DNA from: Asterias amurensis | Lineage: Eukaryota; Echinodermata; Asteroidea; Forcipulatida; Asteriidae | DNA: 64,000 bases | Assembly: GCF_032118995.1 (NCBI RefSeq) | Contig: NC_092648.1 | Span: 19,496,450 to 19,560,449, forward strand | Direction of reading: 5' to 3' | Shown: in pieces, positions 43,970 to 55,406 of the stretch | How positions within the stretch are numbered: position 1 is the first letter of the stretch | Layout of the letters: each line of letters starts with the position of its first letter | Position numbers and translations under genes: made by a program | Notes under the pieces: generated by a model | What the model was told of the DNA's origin: nothing | Seen by the model: only the letters and a program-made list of their open reading frames with translations | Databases searched by the model: none

Positions 43970-45703
43970 TCACTCTACCAAAGATTCTTCTTCCCTCATT
44001 GATTTCGGAACATACTTTCTCAAATATCGGCAAGATTCAAGTTCCGAGAGATTCAATGGTTCCACGCTGATGCCAGCCAATGCTGCCGCCTCCGGAACAT
44101 CTTGATAATACCGGATTAAGTCCGCAGTGGACGGATCCTCCTGACGTACCCGGTTTCCCCTCAGGGCCAGCGACCCCCGTTCCCTTGAGCGTTCGGCTGC
44201 GTTCTTAGGAACGCCGTGAGATAGCCTTCTCCCCGGTGAGCTATCGTTAGAGATCGTCACCGAGTCCGAGTCCAAAGCCAACCCGGTGTTCCCGTCCCCG
44301 GAATCCCCGGATTGGTACGCGGTCGAATCTAGGAATACGTTGGTCAAGTTTGGGGCTAGTCCCGTTCCCGCTTTACGGGTTTTCCCGTGGATTGCAGCTG
44401 AGATGCTCATCAAGGGAGCACTGTCGGTTGTTGACACCTTCCGTACCGCCCTCTGGAGACTCTCCTGCGATGGGGCATGATGGGTGGATAGATGGATCTG
44501 CTGGGACCCAGTCGAGACTTTCCGTGAATGCCGTCTTTGATGGGACTGTAAAACCGACTCGGCATTGATGGAAGCAGTTTCATCGGAGTTGTTATCAGCC
44601 TGGTAGTAAGGCTCATGTTGTGTCTGACTTTGAACAATTGCTGATGTCATCCCTTCTAGAGTTTCCTGTTCTTCGCTGTTTATTATAATGATTTTTCCAG
44701 GGTTGATCTGTGGAACCCCATGTCCACTGGAATCAGCAATCTCCGTGCATGTGTCCAACCTCTCAGCTTCCAGATATTTCCTTATTCTCGGAGACGATGG
44801 GCTCGGTTTTGGATGATGGTGTTCGGAAAGTTTCTCTGTCATTTTATATCCAGTGTTTTGTTTGACCTCACTGCGGTCTTGCGAACCGATCAAGTTTACT
44901 CTTCCCGGTTCGCTTGGTGACAGCGGAGAGGTTGGGGTCTTTGCGGACCGTTCCAACTCATTCCCGTTCCGATTTTGGATTTTCAAAGGTCGAAGATGTC
45001 GCTGGCCGGTTACAGGCTCTTTATCAGAGGGACAGCGCGGGACATCCAATATAACTTCACCTTTTCTTCGATCCACAGACTCACCACGGGGACTGCGAAG
45101 TGCGTGATTCCTAGTTTCCGATGGCGAAATTGGCGGGAGATGGTTGGTGGGTGATCTGGGACTGAGCCGTAAAGTGTGCAGACCTTGAAGTGAATGTTTC
45201 CTCCCGTTGTCCCAGCTTTTTGAAACAGACTCGTTGCTGCTGCGTTTCACCCGAGGAAGAAGATCGAAGCTTGTCATAGAATCATCGACGTGTCCAGCTT
45301 CTAGGAGTTCAAGTTCATTAGGTAGGTCAACCAGACTCTTGGACTTGGCTCTCTGGCGTCTGGAGATAGTGTCACCACCTCCTCTGGTGTCGTGAGACGG
45401 GACGTCGAGATAGCGATGAGTAGAAGACGGTATCTTTGCGGGTACCGAGTACTTCCTGATGGCACCACCAGAAAGATTGATCTTGAAGTCCGGGGGTGGA
45501 GACTGCGAACGTGGGGTCATTCGTTTCTTCTCCCGGGCAAAGTCCCGGAGCTCTTGGGCGAGTTGTCTCCTCTCATGCTGGTATGCGGCACTCTTCGAGA
45601 TGAGCTGCTTATCGAGTCTGGCCGATGTCTCCTCCAGCTGCACCTCTGCCAGTTTGTTCTGATGGGAGAGATAGTCAGCCCGCCTGCCCGTTGCTTTTTT
45701 CAT
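43970..45703 (-). CDS. Coiled-coil protein with disordered tail, array member A (CCDC190-like?)
   Basis: A single coding exon encodes 577 aa from the first ATG of the open frame, MKKATGRR; the frame extends 17 codons further upstream without an ATG. Residues 1-65 are highly charged with heptad-like hydrophobic spacing (ARLDKQL ... ERRQLAQELRDFAREKKRM), predicting a short coiled coil. The rest is rich in Ser, Pro, Arg, Asp and His with many basic-Ser motifs (RRHSRKVS, RKYSVP), typical of a disordered, phosphorylated protein. A C-terminal stretch (DLIRYYQDVPEAAALAGISV) looks more structured. No signal peptide or membrane segment is seen. From memory, ARLDQRL and EQRQLQKEL occur at the N-terminus of vertebrate CCDC190, so distant kinship is possible. 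Function is unknown. The length and regularity of the frame argue for a real gene. Confidence 0.85.
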   Translation of the reverse strand: MKKATGRRADYLSHQNKLAEVQLEETSARLDKQLISKSAAYQHERRQLAQELRDFAREKKRMTPRSQSPPPDFKINLSGGAIRKYSVPAKIPSSTHRYLDVPSHDTRGGGDTISRRQRAKSKSLVDLPNELELLEAGHVDDSMTSFDLLPRVKRSSNESVSKSWDNGRKHSLQGLHTLRLSPRSPTNHLPPISPSETRNHALRSPRGESVDRRKGEVILDVPRCPSDKEPVTGQRHLRPLKIQNRNGNELERSAKTPTSPLSPSEPGRVNLIGSQDRSEVKQNTGYKMTEKLSEHHHPKPSPSSPRIRKYLEAERLDTCTEIADSSGHGVPQINPGKIIIINSEEQETLEGMTSAIVQSQTQHEPYYQADNNSDETASINAESVLQSHQRRHSRKVSTGSQQIHLSTHHAPSQESLQRAVRKVSTTDSAPLMSISAAIHGKTRKAGTGLAPNLTNVFLDSTAYQSGDSGDGNTGLALDSDSVTISNDSSPGRRLSHGVPKNAAERSRERGSLALRGNRVRQEDPSTADLIRYYQDVPEAAALAGISVEPLNLSELESCRYLRKYVPKSMREEESLVE

Positions 45704-46275
45704 TTTGACGTGATGGACGACTGCTGCGTTTCTAGTATTGGAAATTAGGTTCAAACGTCATTCGTTAACTGATGCACTCGTTGCATTTTAACCAAAATTA
45801 GTCTGGAGAGGACAGAGTCACCAAAACTTGTTCTGCTCTTCAAGTTAACGTCTGCTTTCTTCCAGTGATAATGAGTTGACACTATTTCTAATAAACAGAA
45901 CGAAGTATGATTCCAATTCCAGCGCAACTGTGTTTGTTGTATTCTTGGTTTTTTTTGGTTCTCGCTCAGAACTGTATGATATACCTGTCCATACAAGCGT
46001 TATTAGTTATGATGGCCGACTCAAAATTACATATTTTTATCTGTTGTGAACACGAAAACATAAGGGTCATATACATTTAGCTGAAGTCCGTACAGAGAGT
46101 GCCGCTCTCTATGGTTACCATGGCCGGATGGATGAAGGGTGAGACCTCAGCAAATAGTATAAGGTTTACTTAATAAACTCAATGATTGATTATCAGGCTC
46201 AATGGCTCTTTCGGTATAAACGTTTCCCTAGAGTGAACGCTTAATACACGATCATCCGAATAATTGTTGTCGTAC
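45704..46275. other. Upstream region of coiled-coil gene A
   Basis: No separate gene seen. An acceptor-like TTTCCAATACTAG lies at about 45,733-45,745 on the minus strand, some 30 bases ahead of the ATG, so a non-coding 5' exon further upstream is possible. Confidence 0.3.
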
Positions 46276-46640
46276 TTAAAGGCACTGTAACTATTGGTAA
46301 CAATTCGAAATAAATATTAGCACAAAAACCTACTCGGTAACGACCAATGGAGAGCTGTTGCTTGTATACAACATTGTGAGAAACGGCTCCCTCTAGTATA
46401 GTAGTTCTTAAAAAGGAAGTAATTTCTCACTTAAATATTTGAATTGATTGAGACCTCAGCTGAGGTCTCGAATTCAAGGCATCTGAAAGCACACAACCTG
46501 TGCGACAAAAGTGTTTTTTTCTTCCACTATTCTCTCACATTCTCGAGGACAAATTGAGTCAAAATTTTCACAGGTTTAGATACGCCAAGTGCGAAAACTG
46601 GTCTTTGACAATTATTACCAACAGTGTTCAGTGCCTTTAA
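46276..46640 (-). mobile_element. MITE family A, copy 7
   Basis: Runs TTAAAGGCACTGTAACTATT to CAGTGTTCAGTGCCTTTAA. The hairpin is shortened to GAGACCTCAGCTGAGGTCTC, a nearly loop-less palindrome at about 46,450-46,469. Confidence 0.85.
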
Positions 46641-47014
46641 AAAAAATCATGTTTTAAAATTTGAAGTACTTGTTTGAACAAAGAACTGTATTGCCGGATC
46701 GTGAGCCTCATCGGGTCACAGGAATGCAAACAAAAAGCAGGGAGTCTATTTTTTTTATATGATTGTATAAGTACACAAGGTAGCTGTGGGGTGAGTTATG
46801 CTAACATCCTTGTCGACATGTTCCCTGTCTTGTGTTAGTAGTGTTAAACAGTGATTTTCAGTAAATACAAGAGGATCCGACTTCAGTTTGTTGTCCTTGT
46901 AATGTCGGTTAGAGGTGATAAATTTGGGTGTAGGTGCAAAATGAACGTACTGCTGAAGGGAAGGTACATATATACCTTTAGAATCACTCCTAAAAGTAAT
47001 GGCAATACAAACTG
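46641..47014. other. Intergenic, no gene seen
   Basis: No recognisable gene or repeat. Confidence 0.3.
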
Positions 47015-47253
47015 TTCTCTCTAAATGTAAAAGAGTGAAAAACACCACTCTTTACCTTTCAAGTTGTTCCTCATGTAGCTCTATAAAAAGAGAGGTGGTT
47101 ATTTCACTCTTTCAGAGGGATTTCACTCAGAGTGAAAAATTACTCAAAAAGATGTAAACTTCAATCTGAAAGAGTGGAAGACCACTCGAAAAGGAGTTGT
47201 CCCTCATACGGCTCGTCAAGAGTGATTGTTCACTCTTTTGCATTTTAGAGAGT
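47015..47253. mobile_element. MITE (family H)
   Basis: Inverted ends TCTCTCTAAATGTAAAAGAG and CTCTTTTGCATTTTAGAGAG enclose about 200 bp. The interior repeats AAAGAGTG / CACTCTTT words on both strands, for example AGAGTGAAAAA and TTTCACTCTTTC. Non-coding. Confidence 0.85.
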
Positions 47254-47482
47254 TGGTTAGAAGCACAAAGCAGCTTGTGAATCTGAGAAGCGTTACTGGC
47301 AGTAACGGTTTTTTCAGATTGTGTTTTTCAATTGCAGATTATTAATCCTGCGTGTACATAACCGCTCCAGATTGTCGGTAATATCTTAAAAACGTGACTA
47401 CGGGTTGGTTTTATATCAACAACTCTCAGGATTGAATACGATACAAAACCAGTGGGTTCCAATTATCAAACGTATACAATCC

Positions 47483-47820
47483 CAAGGCAGTGGACACTTG
47501 GTAATTAGTCAAAATAAGTATTAGCATAAAAACTTACTTGGTGACGAGTAATGGGGAGAGGTTGATGGTATAAAATGGTGTGAGAAACGACTCCCTCTGA
47601 AGTAATGTAGTTTTCGAGAAAGAAGTAATTTGAATCCGAGACTTAGATTTAGAATTTGAGGTCACGAAATCAAGCATCTGAATGCACACAACTTCGTGTG
47701 ACGAGGGTGTTTTTTTCTTTCATTGTTATCTCGCAACTTCGACGACCAATCGAGCTCAAATTTTCACACAGGTTTGTTATTTTTTGTTACAATTATCAAT
47801 AGTATCCAGTGTCTTTAACT
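47483..47820 (-). mobile_element. MITE family A, copy 8
   Basis: Runs AAGGCAGTGGACACTTGGTA to AGTATCCAGTGTCTTTAA in inverted orientation. One hairpin arm and the CATATGC block are partly lost. Confidence 0.85.
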
Positions 47821-48209
47821 TAGAACTATTCTATCACAAAAAAAGATATTAAAGGCACCAGGGTAGATGAAAATGTTCACCATTTTTTATCGCAATGTAT
47901 GGGATCTTCAATATTTATTACTAAAGATACTAACAATAGCAAAAGGTGTACAATAAGGTGTTGAAGGAGCCACACCTAGTAACAGTAACCAACCAAGAAC
48001 CTTGGATATAGAAACTCATCATGATTGTGTGATGACACATTTTTGTATTCCTGGTCGAAAAAGATTACAAGAATGCACGGAATGCCACAACAGATATCTC
48101 TAATGTTATCACATTTCTAACCCTTCCCAATTGCGGTTGCCCCCCCCCCCCCCGCCCACTGGCTCCACCAAAAAGACCTATGGTACAAAGGGCCCCCAAA
48201 AGTAAATGG

Positions 48210-48699
48210 CCGGTGTCAGATGCAATTGTGTCCGCCTTGTAATACTGTCCTCTTCGGACACTTTGTGCATATGCAATCGTGTCCGGGGCTATGCAAAAAC
48301 CGTCCGGTGGACATGTACATGAATGTACATGTATGTGCGCGCGTAAGCGAGCGTACATGCACTGAACCTACGTATATGCAGCATGAATATTCACGTATTT
48401 TATGATTGCATGCAGCGAATACCCAACGGCCGAACAATTCCCATTTCATTCATGACATGCACTTAGCTTGTAAAAAAAAATGGCGAACATGTTCCGTCGA
48501 ACAAGGGCGTTTAATTTACTGCAAGGACGGTTTTGCACGGGGGCGGACTCAACTGCATATGCAAATGTGTCCGGGCGGACACAATAGCATTATGCAGCAG
48601 CATCCGGGCGGACACGATTGCTTATGCGAAACCGTCCGGCGGACATTATCGCATATGCAAATAGTATTGCATAGAGGACATAATTGCATGCGACACTGG
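48210..48699. mobile_element. Non-autonomous DNA element with repeated octamer/GTCCGGCGGAC words (family J), copy 1
   Basis: The ends CCGGTGTCAGATGCAATTGT and ATAATTGCATGCGACACTGG pair with few mismatches. The interior repeats a composite word of the form CATATGCAATNGTGTCCGG, often followed by CGGACA, at least six times on both strands; two copies contain the exact octamer ATGCAAAT. About 490 bp, no coding capacity. A second copy lies at 62,591-62,905. Confidence 0.75.
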
Positions 48700-49198
48700 A
48701 CGTAAAAGTTCCTGTTATAAAACTGAAATACAAAGGTTCGTACCGGTAAGTGATACCCCGAACATTGGCATGAGAAGTTATCTCGTTCCACATGTCCAAT
48801 ATCTGGACATTATTTAATCATCCTTGATTATCATCTTAAGAGGATTATCTCTTGTTGCTCCGGTTAAAGATTGTAATTGATATCATCAAACAAAGGAATT
48901 CGATTTTGTTTTTCCCCAACCAATAATACATGCTAATGTAAGAGATCAGTCAGAGCACAGTTCATTCAGAACACAATCTTTTGAACGAAACGTCATCATG
49001 GAGAAATACTTTCCAAATAAAGGTTTTTGTATACACCATCTTTCAAATCTGTGAGCTGATAATTTGTTTGGTGTTGATCACAATAATAGTTATAATACAA
49101 TATATATAATGATAATTCAATACGAATTGTGATGCAAATTTAGAAGTAAATGTAGTATAATTTCTTTTTATGATTTGGAGGTTAAACAATTATTTTTT
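48700..49198. other. Intergenic, no gene seen
   Basis: AT-rich spacer without a recognised gene. An AATAAA-type word occurs near 49,017, unassigned. Confidence 0.3.
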
Positions 49199-49531
49199 AG
49201 AGACACTGAACACTATTGGTAATTGTCAAAGACCAGTCTTCTCACTTGGTGTTTCTCAACATATGCATAAAATAACAAACCTGTGAAAATTTCGACTTAA
49301 TTGGTCATCGAATTTGCCAGAGAATAATGAAACAAAAAAACACACCTTTGCTTAACAATTCTTTGTGCTTTTAGATTCCAAACAAAAGGCTTCAGGTCTG
49401 CAGTTGTTTAATATTTGTGTGAGAAATTACATCTTTCTCACATGTTTTACTATCAACAGCTGTTCGTTACCAAATAAGTTTCATGTTAACAATTATTCTG
49501 AGTAATTCCAATCGTTTCCGGTGCCTTTAAT
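49199..49531 (+). mobile_element. MITE family A, copy 9
   Basis: Runs AGAGACACTGAACACTATTG to CGTTTCCGGTGCCTTTAA. The centre is heavily diverged and its hairpin is no longer perfect, so this is one of the oldest copies here. Confidence 0.8.
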
Positions 49532-50601
49532 GCTACATTGATGGTTTATTTAATAAACTCAACATCGTTACAGTGCAGAATCAATTAAATGTTCTTTGTA
49601 GGCATGCAATTATATATCACATTCAAAAAGCATGCACACTAGCTACGTTTAACGTTTACATCGTGTGTGGTTGTTGTCATGATGTTGCCATGGCTACGGA
49701 GTGGCTATTCGTAAGACCTTAGTAACGTCAACAAACCATTCAGATTGCACAGTCAGTAAAGGTTAATATCATGTTTGCAAAGACGACCATCTAATATCCA
49801 GTTTACAAGGACAATAAAGAGTTGTATAAATAGAGATAACTTTGGGTCACATGAATCATTGCGGAGCGAGTGACACTTTCAGGCAATTGCATTTAATTCC
49901 ACTTAAAACTATCATTCAATTGTCAGATTGATTCAAATTGATAGATAAATTTAAAAGTGAAGTCCTTGAATTGAAGTGTAGCGCTACTCTATGTGTAGCG
50001 ATACTCTATGGTTGTCAACCCTTTGAGGAAACTGGGTTTTTGTTTTGTTTCCATGAGCCACGTTCATACACTATTATTGTCAGAAAGTTTAGTAGATTTC
50101 GAACTTAATGCTTCCGCCAAACTGTAGGGCTAAACGATTCTGTTTTTCTGTTTTTGATATGCGCCCCCTTTTTTTTTGGGGGGGGGGGGGGGGGCACCAC
50201 AATCTGATTTGGCTAGGTTTTCTCAATTTCATAATTTCGCAATAAATTTGGGTCGATGTTAGCTGCATTTTTGAAACATGATTACAAAAATTAAAAACAC
50301 GTTATTTATTTTAGAAGACATTGGTCTGCGAGAATTAGAATTGTGGACTGTTAACCAAACAGAGTAAACTCAATTAAACACAATCGATTGATGGAAAGGA
50401 ATAATGTGAATGAGTTGAACACGAATACAGACTACATATACGGAAGATAATTACTTTCTTCGGCATTAGACTAGTTGAGCAATCCTAATAATGTGCACAG
50501 ACACAATCATGGGTTCACATTTTTTTTTGGCGTCCATTTTACGAACAACAGTTTTAAAACCACGGATGTAGCAGTTATCTCATTGTCTTTATATATCAAT
50601 T
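49532..50601. other. Intergenic with a long T-to-G homopolymer junction
   Basis: No gene recognised. A T run passes into about 18 G at 50,168-50,194. Confidence 0.35.
50168..50194. repeat. Poly-T / poly-G junction tract
   Basis: About nine T followed directly by about eighteen G, with the same architecture as 10,310-10,335 and 55,407-55,428. Confidence 0.85.
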
Positions 50602-50942
50602 AAAGGCCCACACTCCGTGTATTACAACTTATATATAAAATAACAAACCTGTGAAAACTTAGGCTCAATCGGTCATCGGAGTCGGGAGAAAATAACGGGA
50701 AAACCCACCCTTGTTTCCGCACGTTTCGCCGTGTCATGACATGTGTTTAAAATAAATCCGTTATTCTCGATATCGAGAATTGATAATTGTTTTAATGTTT
50801 TCTCAAAAAGTAAAGCATTTCATGGAATAATATTTCAAGGGAAGTCTTTCGCCATTACCTTCTGTAAACCCAGTAAGTTAACTGTAAATCTGTGAACTTT
50901 TAATTTTTGTTCTGTTCAGAAAGTGTCCAATGGCTTTAACAA
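50602..50942 (+). mobile_element. MITE family B, copy 3 (left end missing)
   Basis: Begins within the AAAGGCCCACACTCCGTGTA block, keeps TTCTCGATATCGAGAA, and ends AGAAAGTGTCCAATGGCTTT. Confidence 0.85.
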
Positions 50943-51130
50943 TCGCTGTCAATGATGAATAAAAAGTTCTACACTTTGTTGACTGCAAGATGTGCACAGA
51001 GTTACTCAATATTTATATGTTTTTCATTTTGGTGTCTTTGTAGCAAAAAAAGTACCAATGATTTTGGCTGTGTACATGCAATCGTAACATTTAAAGTTAA
51101 CCTATTATTTTAGAATAGTTATCCATATTA

Positions 51131-51287
51131 AAGGAACACCATATTAAAGGATTAATATTAAATTTGCCTCGAATTGCGTGGTTTTCCTTTTGCTTTGCGA
51201 ACTTACACGGCCTGCCATTTATGGGAGTCATAACCATATGCATTTTATAACAAACGAATACAAACGAATAGGCAACGTGTTCCTCCA
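51131..51287. mobile_element. Deleted relative of foldback family C
   Basis: AAAGGAACACC at the left, GCGTGGTTTTCCTTTTGCTT in the middle and GGCAACGTGTTCCTCC at the right match parts of the 29,224-29,555 element. The arm that would complete the palindrome is largely gone. It lies just 3' of coiled-coil gene B. Confidence 0.7.
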
Positions 51288-51369
51288 AAATATTAAACAA
51301 TTTAAATGATTCTAAACAAATGCATTATCTGTGCTGTTTGTCCGAGTATTAAATAAGAAATATATTTCC

Positions 51370-52572
51370 TCAGTTTGTTATCAGGGGTTTTCTGTTCAAG
51401 CTACTCTCCCCTCTTTGTAGTCTCTTCTTTTCAATCCTTACAGTGACATGCCGCCCCTGACCAAATTCACTCCTCCGTCGTCTCGGTGAGGACGACCCAG
51501 ACTCCGTCTCATCATCCAGGCCGTAAAACGTTCCCTCTCCCAGGTAGTGAAGTGCCGAGGTGTTGACGCGATACCGGTCCGCCCGTGCCGTTCTCTCCTG
51601 ATGCCTGGAGTACGCCATAATATTATCGACGAACAAGGGTCTCTCTTGATGGATATCACTCGGTGGATTTCCCCGGGTGATCGGCGGGAGTGCTCCGGCG
51701 CTGGATCGGGTCTCGGTGATGCCGGTGTTTGGGTCTGTTTTACCGTCATCTGTTGAGGTTAAACCCGTGACAACATCCACGAGATTGGGCCTCCATGATG
51801 CGATGTCCCCAGTCTGGAGGTCCCTCTGTCTCATCTGGTTACTGAGCCATTCCACGCCGCGCTCCAAGGCTACCTGGTTTCCAGGCGTTCTGCTGTCCAT
51901 TCTCGGTGTCATTGGAGGAGGTAGACCTACAATGTCTTCCACCTCTCGCCCTTCGTCCATTTCATCTATCCGTCCAAGATGCTTCGGCTTGATGTAAGAT
52001 GGAATCTCAATATCGGGAGGGGATGAGAAGACACTGTTATTGGAGTGTGCTACTGCTGATATGATGCTTTCCTCAGTCGGTACTACAGGTCCTAAACTCG
52101 GTAAAGATAACTTCTCAACAGAATTGTCTGAACTCGGCTCACCACTGAGCACCGAAGTCCCGTGCTCATTCTCCGCATGCTGCTGTTTCTCTACCGGGCC
52201 GCCTTTAGGGTCGTGCTTCGCTCGGTTCGCGGGGTGTCGTTTCTGCCCGGTCTTGCTCCTTGGGCTCCCCTTCGAGTTTGTGGAGGTGCTCGGGGATCTA
52301 CCGCTGGTGAGAGATGTTTCGTGTCCTGGCTCTAGTGCCGTTACGTCGGTCTCGTCATTTGGTCTCATGCTCCTCTTTGCCTGTGTGAAGCGATACAATT
52401 CCTTCCTGATGTCAGACATCTCAGCATCGTAGGCCCGTATTTGCTTGACGTTAGCCCGGGCCATCCTCTGGCAAGTTTCCTCGTATTTACGGCGCTCGAG
52501 CTTGTTACACATCAGGACTCGCTTGGACTGCTCGGCCATCTCGTGGTCAGAAAAACTTTTGAAGTTCTCCAT
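51370..52572 (-). CDS. Coiled-coil protein with disordered tail, array member B
   Basis: A single coding exon of 400 aa starting MENFKSFS. Residues about 10-70 form a charged helix (CNKLERRKYEETCQRM ... EMSDIRKELYRFTQAKRSM) laid out like the N-terminus of member A, and it likewise ends in a basic -Met-x-Pro motif (RSMRP here, KRMTP in A). The remainder is Ser/Pro/Gly-rich and charged, with PPPMTPRMDS, ALERGVEWLSNQMRQRDLQ (a possible short helix) and an Arg-rich SSPRRRRSEF segment near the C-terminus. No membrane segment or signal peptide is seen. It lies between members A and C on the same strand. Sequence identity outside the coiled coil looks negligible, so paralogy is inferred from position, single-exon structure and architecture. 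Function is unknown. Confidence 0.83.
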   Translation of the reverse strand: MENFKSFSDHEMAEQSKRVLMCNKLERRKYEETCQRMARANVKQIRAYDAEMSDIRKELYRFTQAKRSMRPNDETDVTALEPGHETSLTSGRSPSTSTNSKGSPRSKTGQKRHPANRAKHDPKGGPVEKQQHAENEHGTSVLSGEPSSDNSVEKLSLPSLGPVVPTEESIISAVAHSNNSVFSSPPDIEIPSYIKPKHLGRIDEMDEGREVEDIVGLPPPMTPRMDSRTPGNQVALERGVEWLSNQMRQRDLQTGDIASWRPNLVDVVTGLTSTDDGKTDPNTGITETRSSAGALPPITRGNPPSDIHQERPLFVDNIMAYSRHQERTARADRYRVNTSALHYLGEGTFYGLDDETESGSSSPRRRRSEFGQGRHVTVRIEKKRLQRGESSLNRKPLITN

Positions 52573-53967
52573 AATTTAAAACATATTTATCAGTCTTTTG
52601 AAACTACACATTTTGACCCAACACTTTTCTTTTCAAAATGCTCAGGCAACAGTCACTTGCATTAAATCCGATTCAAAACCCTTCAAAGTTTAGGCAGTGG
52701 AGTTTAAGCCAAAACAAGTTGTTGTAAACTACAACCATGATCACCTTTTGTAAACACAGACTCGACTGGAAAATCCCTCACCTGCAAAATTATGATGCCC
52801 GTTTTTAAAACCAGGCGGCTCCCAAATAAGGAAGACAAAAGTACCACCAAGGATCCAAAAGCACGATGTGTTACTCAGAGATACATCAAAAGTACCAAAA
52901 GGTCCTCGCAAAATTCCCAGTGCACCATTTCACGTATCACTTCCTGGCCGTCTGAAACACACAAGAGTCCGTTGAGAATTGCCAACTTCTGGAGTGGTTG
53001 TTTTTGCTCCAAAGTAGAAAAAATGACGACATGCGTCCTTCATAACACAAAGAATAATATTTCACAATATAACTCCATCCAAGTGTTCATTTCTCAAAGC
53101 GACTCCTTTCCCGATCAGATGACTCGAAATTACATATGCACAGGTGTTTTCTCTTACAATGCTGTTCAACAATATTGACCAAACAAGTTGTCTTCAAGTG
53201 TCGGTTCTCTCTTAAAACACTCCAAACTTAGAAGTTGTCCTCGGTGAGAAAAGCTTTTCCAAACCTCCCCGTATAGCTTGATATATCCCGTAGAAAACAC
53301 AAACACTCGACAGTTTTACAAGTCAAAATGTTCACGCTTAATTCCAACGATCAACAAAGTTTCTGTTTGGTGTTGCCCCCCTTGAGAGAGCTTGTGAGTG
53401 TGGTTGGTAACCGGTATGATACGGGAGATTAGACCAGTAGGTTTGTTGTATCCGCGAATGATGTTTGTTTAATGGGATACTTTGGGAACAGTGGAATAAT
53501 CCTTCGATTACCGCTTGTACACTGCTGCCCAATGTTTGAATAACGCGCTGATTGCATGTTGTGTCATATCACTGTATACACCAAAAACACACACTCATAG
53601 AATGACTTGTTGAAAAGGGAACTGATGAGTAAAACAGTTATTCGCGAGCTGAGTGGGCGTTCATCTGCCAGAAATGTTCATTAGGAGAAGAGAGTGAAGA
53701 CATAAAAATGTTAATGCATCGAACCATTCATTTTAGGTGGATCTTTACTGGGGGGGGGGGGGGGGCAATAATGGGTAAGGGTTCTAAGCGTTACCGCACC
53801 CAGTTACTCACACTGCAAGTACCCCCAATATCCCCAATTATCGCCCGTCCCTATCTTTTAAACAAACCCCGCCCACACTGAGGTTTTGTTTTAGCACTGC
53901 GGCACTGCGGTATTTATTTTTAACAAATGTTGCTCAAAGGGACTGAACTAAATGCATGAATTAGTTC
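52573..53967. other. Upstream region of coiled-coil gene B and spacer
   Basis: No second gene. A G run lies at about 53,750-53,766. The gene B promoter is expected within the first kilobase; no specific element recognised. Confidence 0.3.
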
Positions 53968-54201
53968 AAGCCATTGGACACTTTCGAACAGAACAAAAAT
54001 TTAAAGTTCACAGATTTACAAACAACTGACAGGGTTTACAAAAGGTAATGGTGACAGACTTCCCGTTATTTTCTCTCGCTCGATCCGATGACCGATTGAG
54101 CCTAAATTTTCACAGGTTTGTTATTTTATATATAATTTGTGATACACGAAGTGTGGGCCTTTTGACAATACTGTTTACCGATATTGTGCGATTGCTTTAA
54201 A
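53968..54201 (-). mobile_element. MITE family B, copy 4 (internally deleted)
   Basis: Ends AAGCCATTGGACACTTTCGA and TTACCGATATTGTGCGATTG. The central third, including the TCGATATCGA palindrome, is missing. Confidence 0.8.
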
Positions 54202-54945
54202 GAAATATATCATATTTTGTTTTTATCCCATTCGGCTTCGGCTAGGGCTAGGGCTTGGACTTGGGCTAGGGCTTATCTTCGTCACTCAGTATTACTTTGA
54301 ATGTGTGTTTTATTAGCAATGATTCAAACGCGCCGATTGAGCCTAAAATGGAACCCAATCGAAGTTTTAAAAAGATTCTCCCCCACCCCCTCACCCATAT
54401 GACAAAATATGTACAAGCTACTTCTGATAGCGCCCTCTTTTGAATCCTCCTCATACCAGCCCATGTTAATTTCCAAAAAGGGGTACAGAATTCACTGGGA
54501 CAACGACCAGTAGACACACGATGAAATCAATACGGCATCCGCCTGTTCTAAAAATATCATTCGGGCGCCCTCACTATGTTTCACAACAGTGTGCCAAGGT
54601 ATCCTTGGGGGTATTTTGAGGCTTCATAAACTCATGGTCGGGTGCTCCAGTAAATAAAACATGGGGGCACGAACAAGAGTCAAAAGGCTACTTGACTTGG
54701 AAGCTTATAAACCAAGCAAGCGGTAAAATGAAGCACTTGATGTGATGTTGGCATGATAATTACTCTGTGTCTATATTCACAAGGTGTTGTGCTTCATGAA
54801 TGTTGAGGTTGCTAGATAACTGCACCCCCCCCCTATAAAAATAAAGCACATCATCAAAATGTTGACGAGGATACCGAGCCCCCTGGAAACGCTAATCCCA
54901 ACCCGTTGCTAAGGGAAAGATAATTACAAAGGCCTGATCGTTTGT
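54202..54945. other. Intergenic, no gene seen
   Basis: Contains a GGCTAGGGCTTGG-type short repeat near 54,236-54,275. No gene recognised. Confidence 0.3.
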
Positions 54946-55334
54946 TTAAAGGCAGTGGAAAATATTGGTAATTATCTAAGACTAGCCTTCACAGTTGGTG
55001 TGTCTCAACATATGCATAAAATAACAAACCTGTGAAAATTTGAACTCAATCGGTCATCGAACTTGCGAGATAATAATGAAAGAAAAAAATACCCTTTTCA
55101 CACGAAGTTGTGTGCTTTCAGATGCTGGATTTCGAGACCTTAAAGTCTAATTCTGAGGTCTCGAAATCAAATTCGTGGAAAATTACCTCTTTCTCGAAAA
55201 CTAAGGCACTTCAGAGGGAGCCGTTTCTCACAATGTTTTATACTACCAACCTCTCCCCATTACTAGTCACCAAGAAAGGTTTTATGCTAATAATTATTTT
55301 GAGTAATTACCAATAGTGTCAACTGCCTTTAAAG
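54946..55334 (+). mobile_element. MITE family A, copy 10 (full length)
   Basis: Ends TTTAAAGGCAGTGGAAAATA and AATAGTGTCAACTGCCTTTA. The hairpin is mostly intact. Confidence 0.9.
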
Positions 55335-55406
55335 ACTAAATAACTTCCCATCCTCTTATATAGGTGTCAATTTCATATGGTCACCCTTTTTATTTAATTT
55401 ATTTTT

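Noticed and set aside
43970-45754. Longer form of coiled-coil gene A starting at 45,754
   Set aside because: The extra 17 codons contain no ATG; the first ATG is at 45,703.
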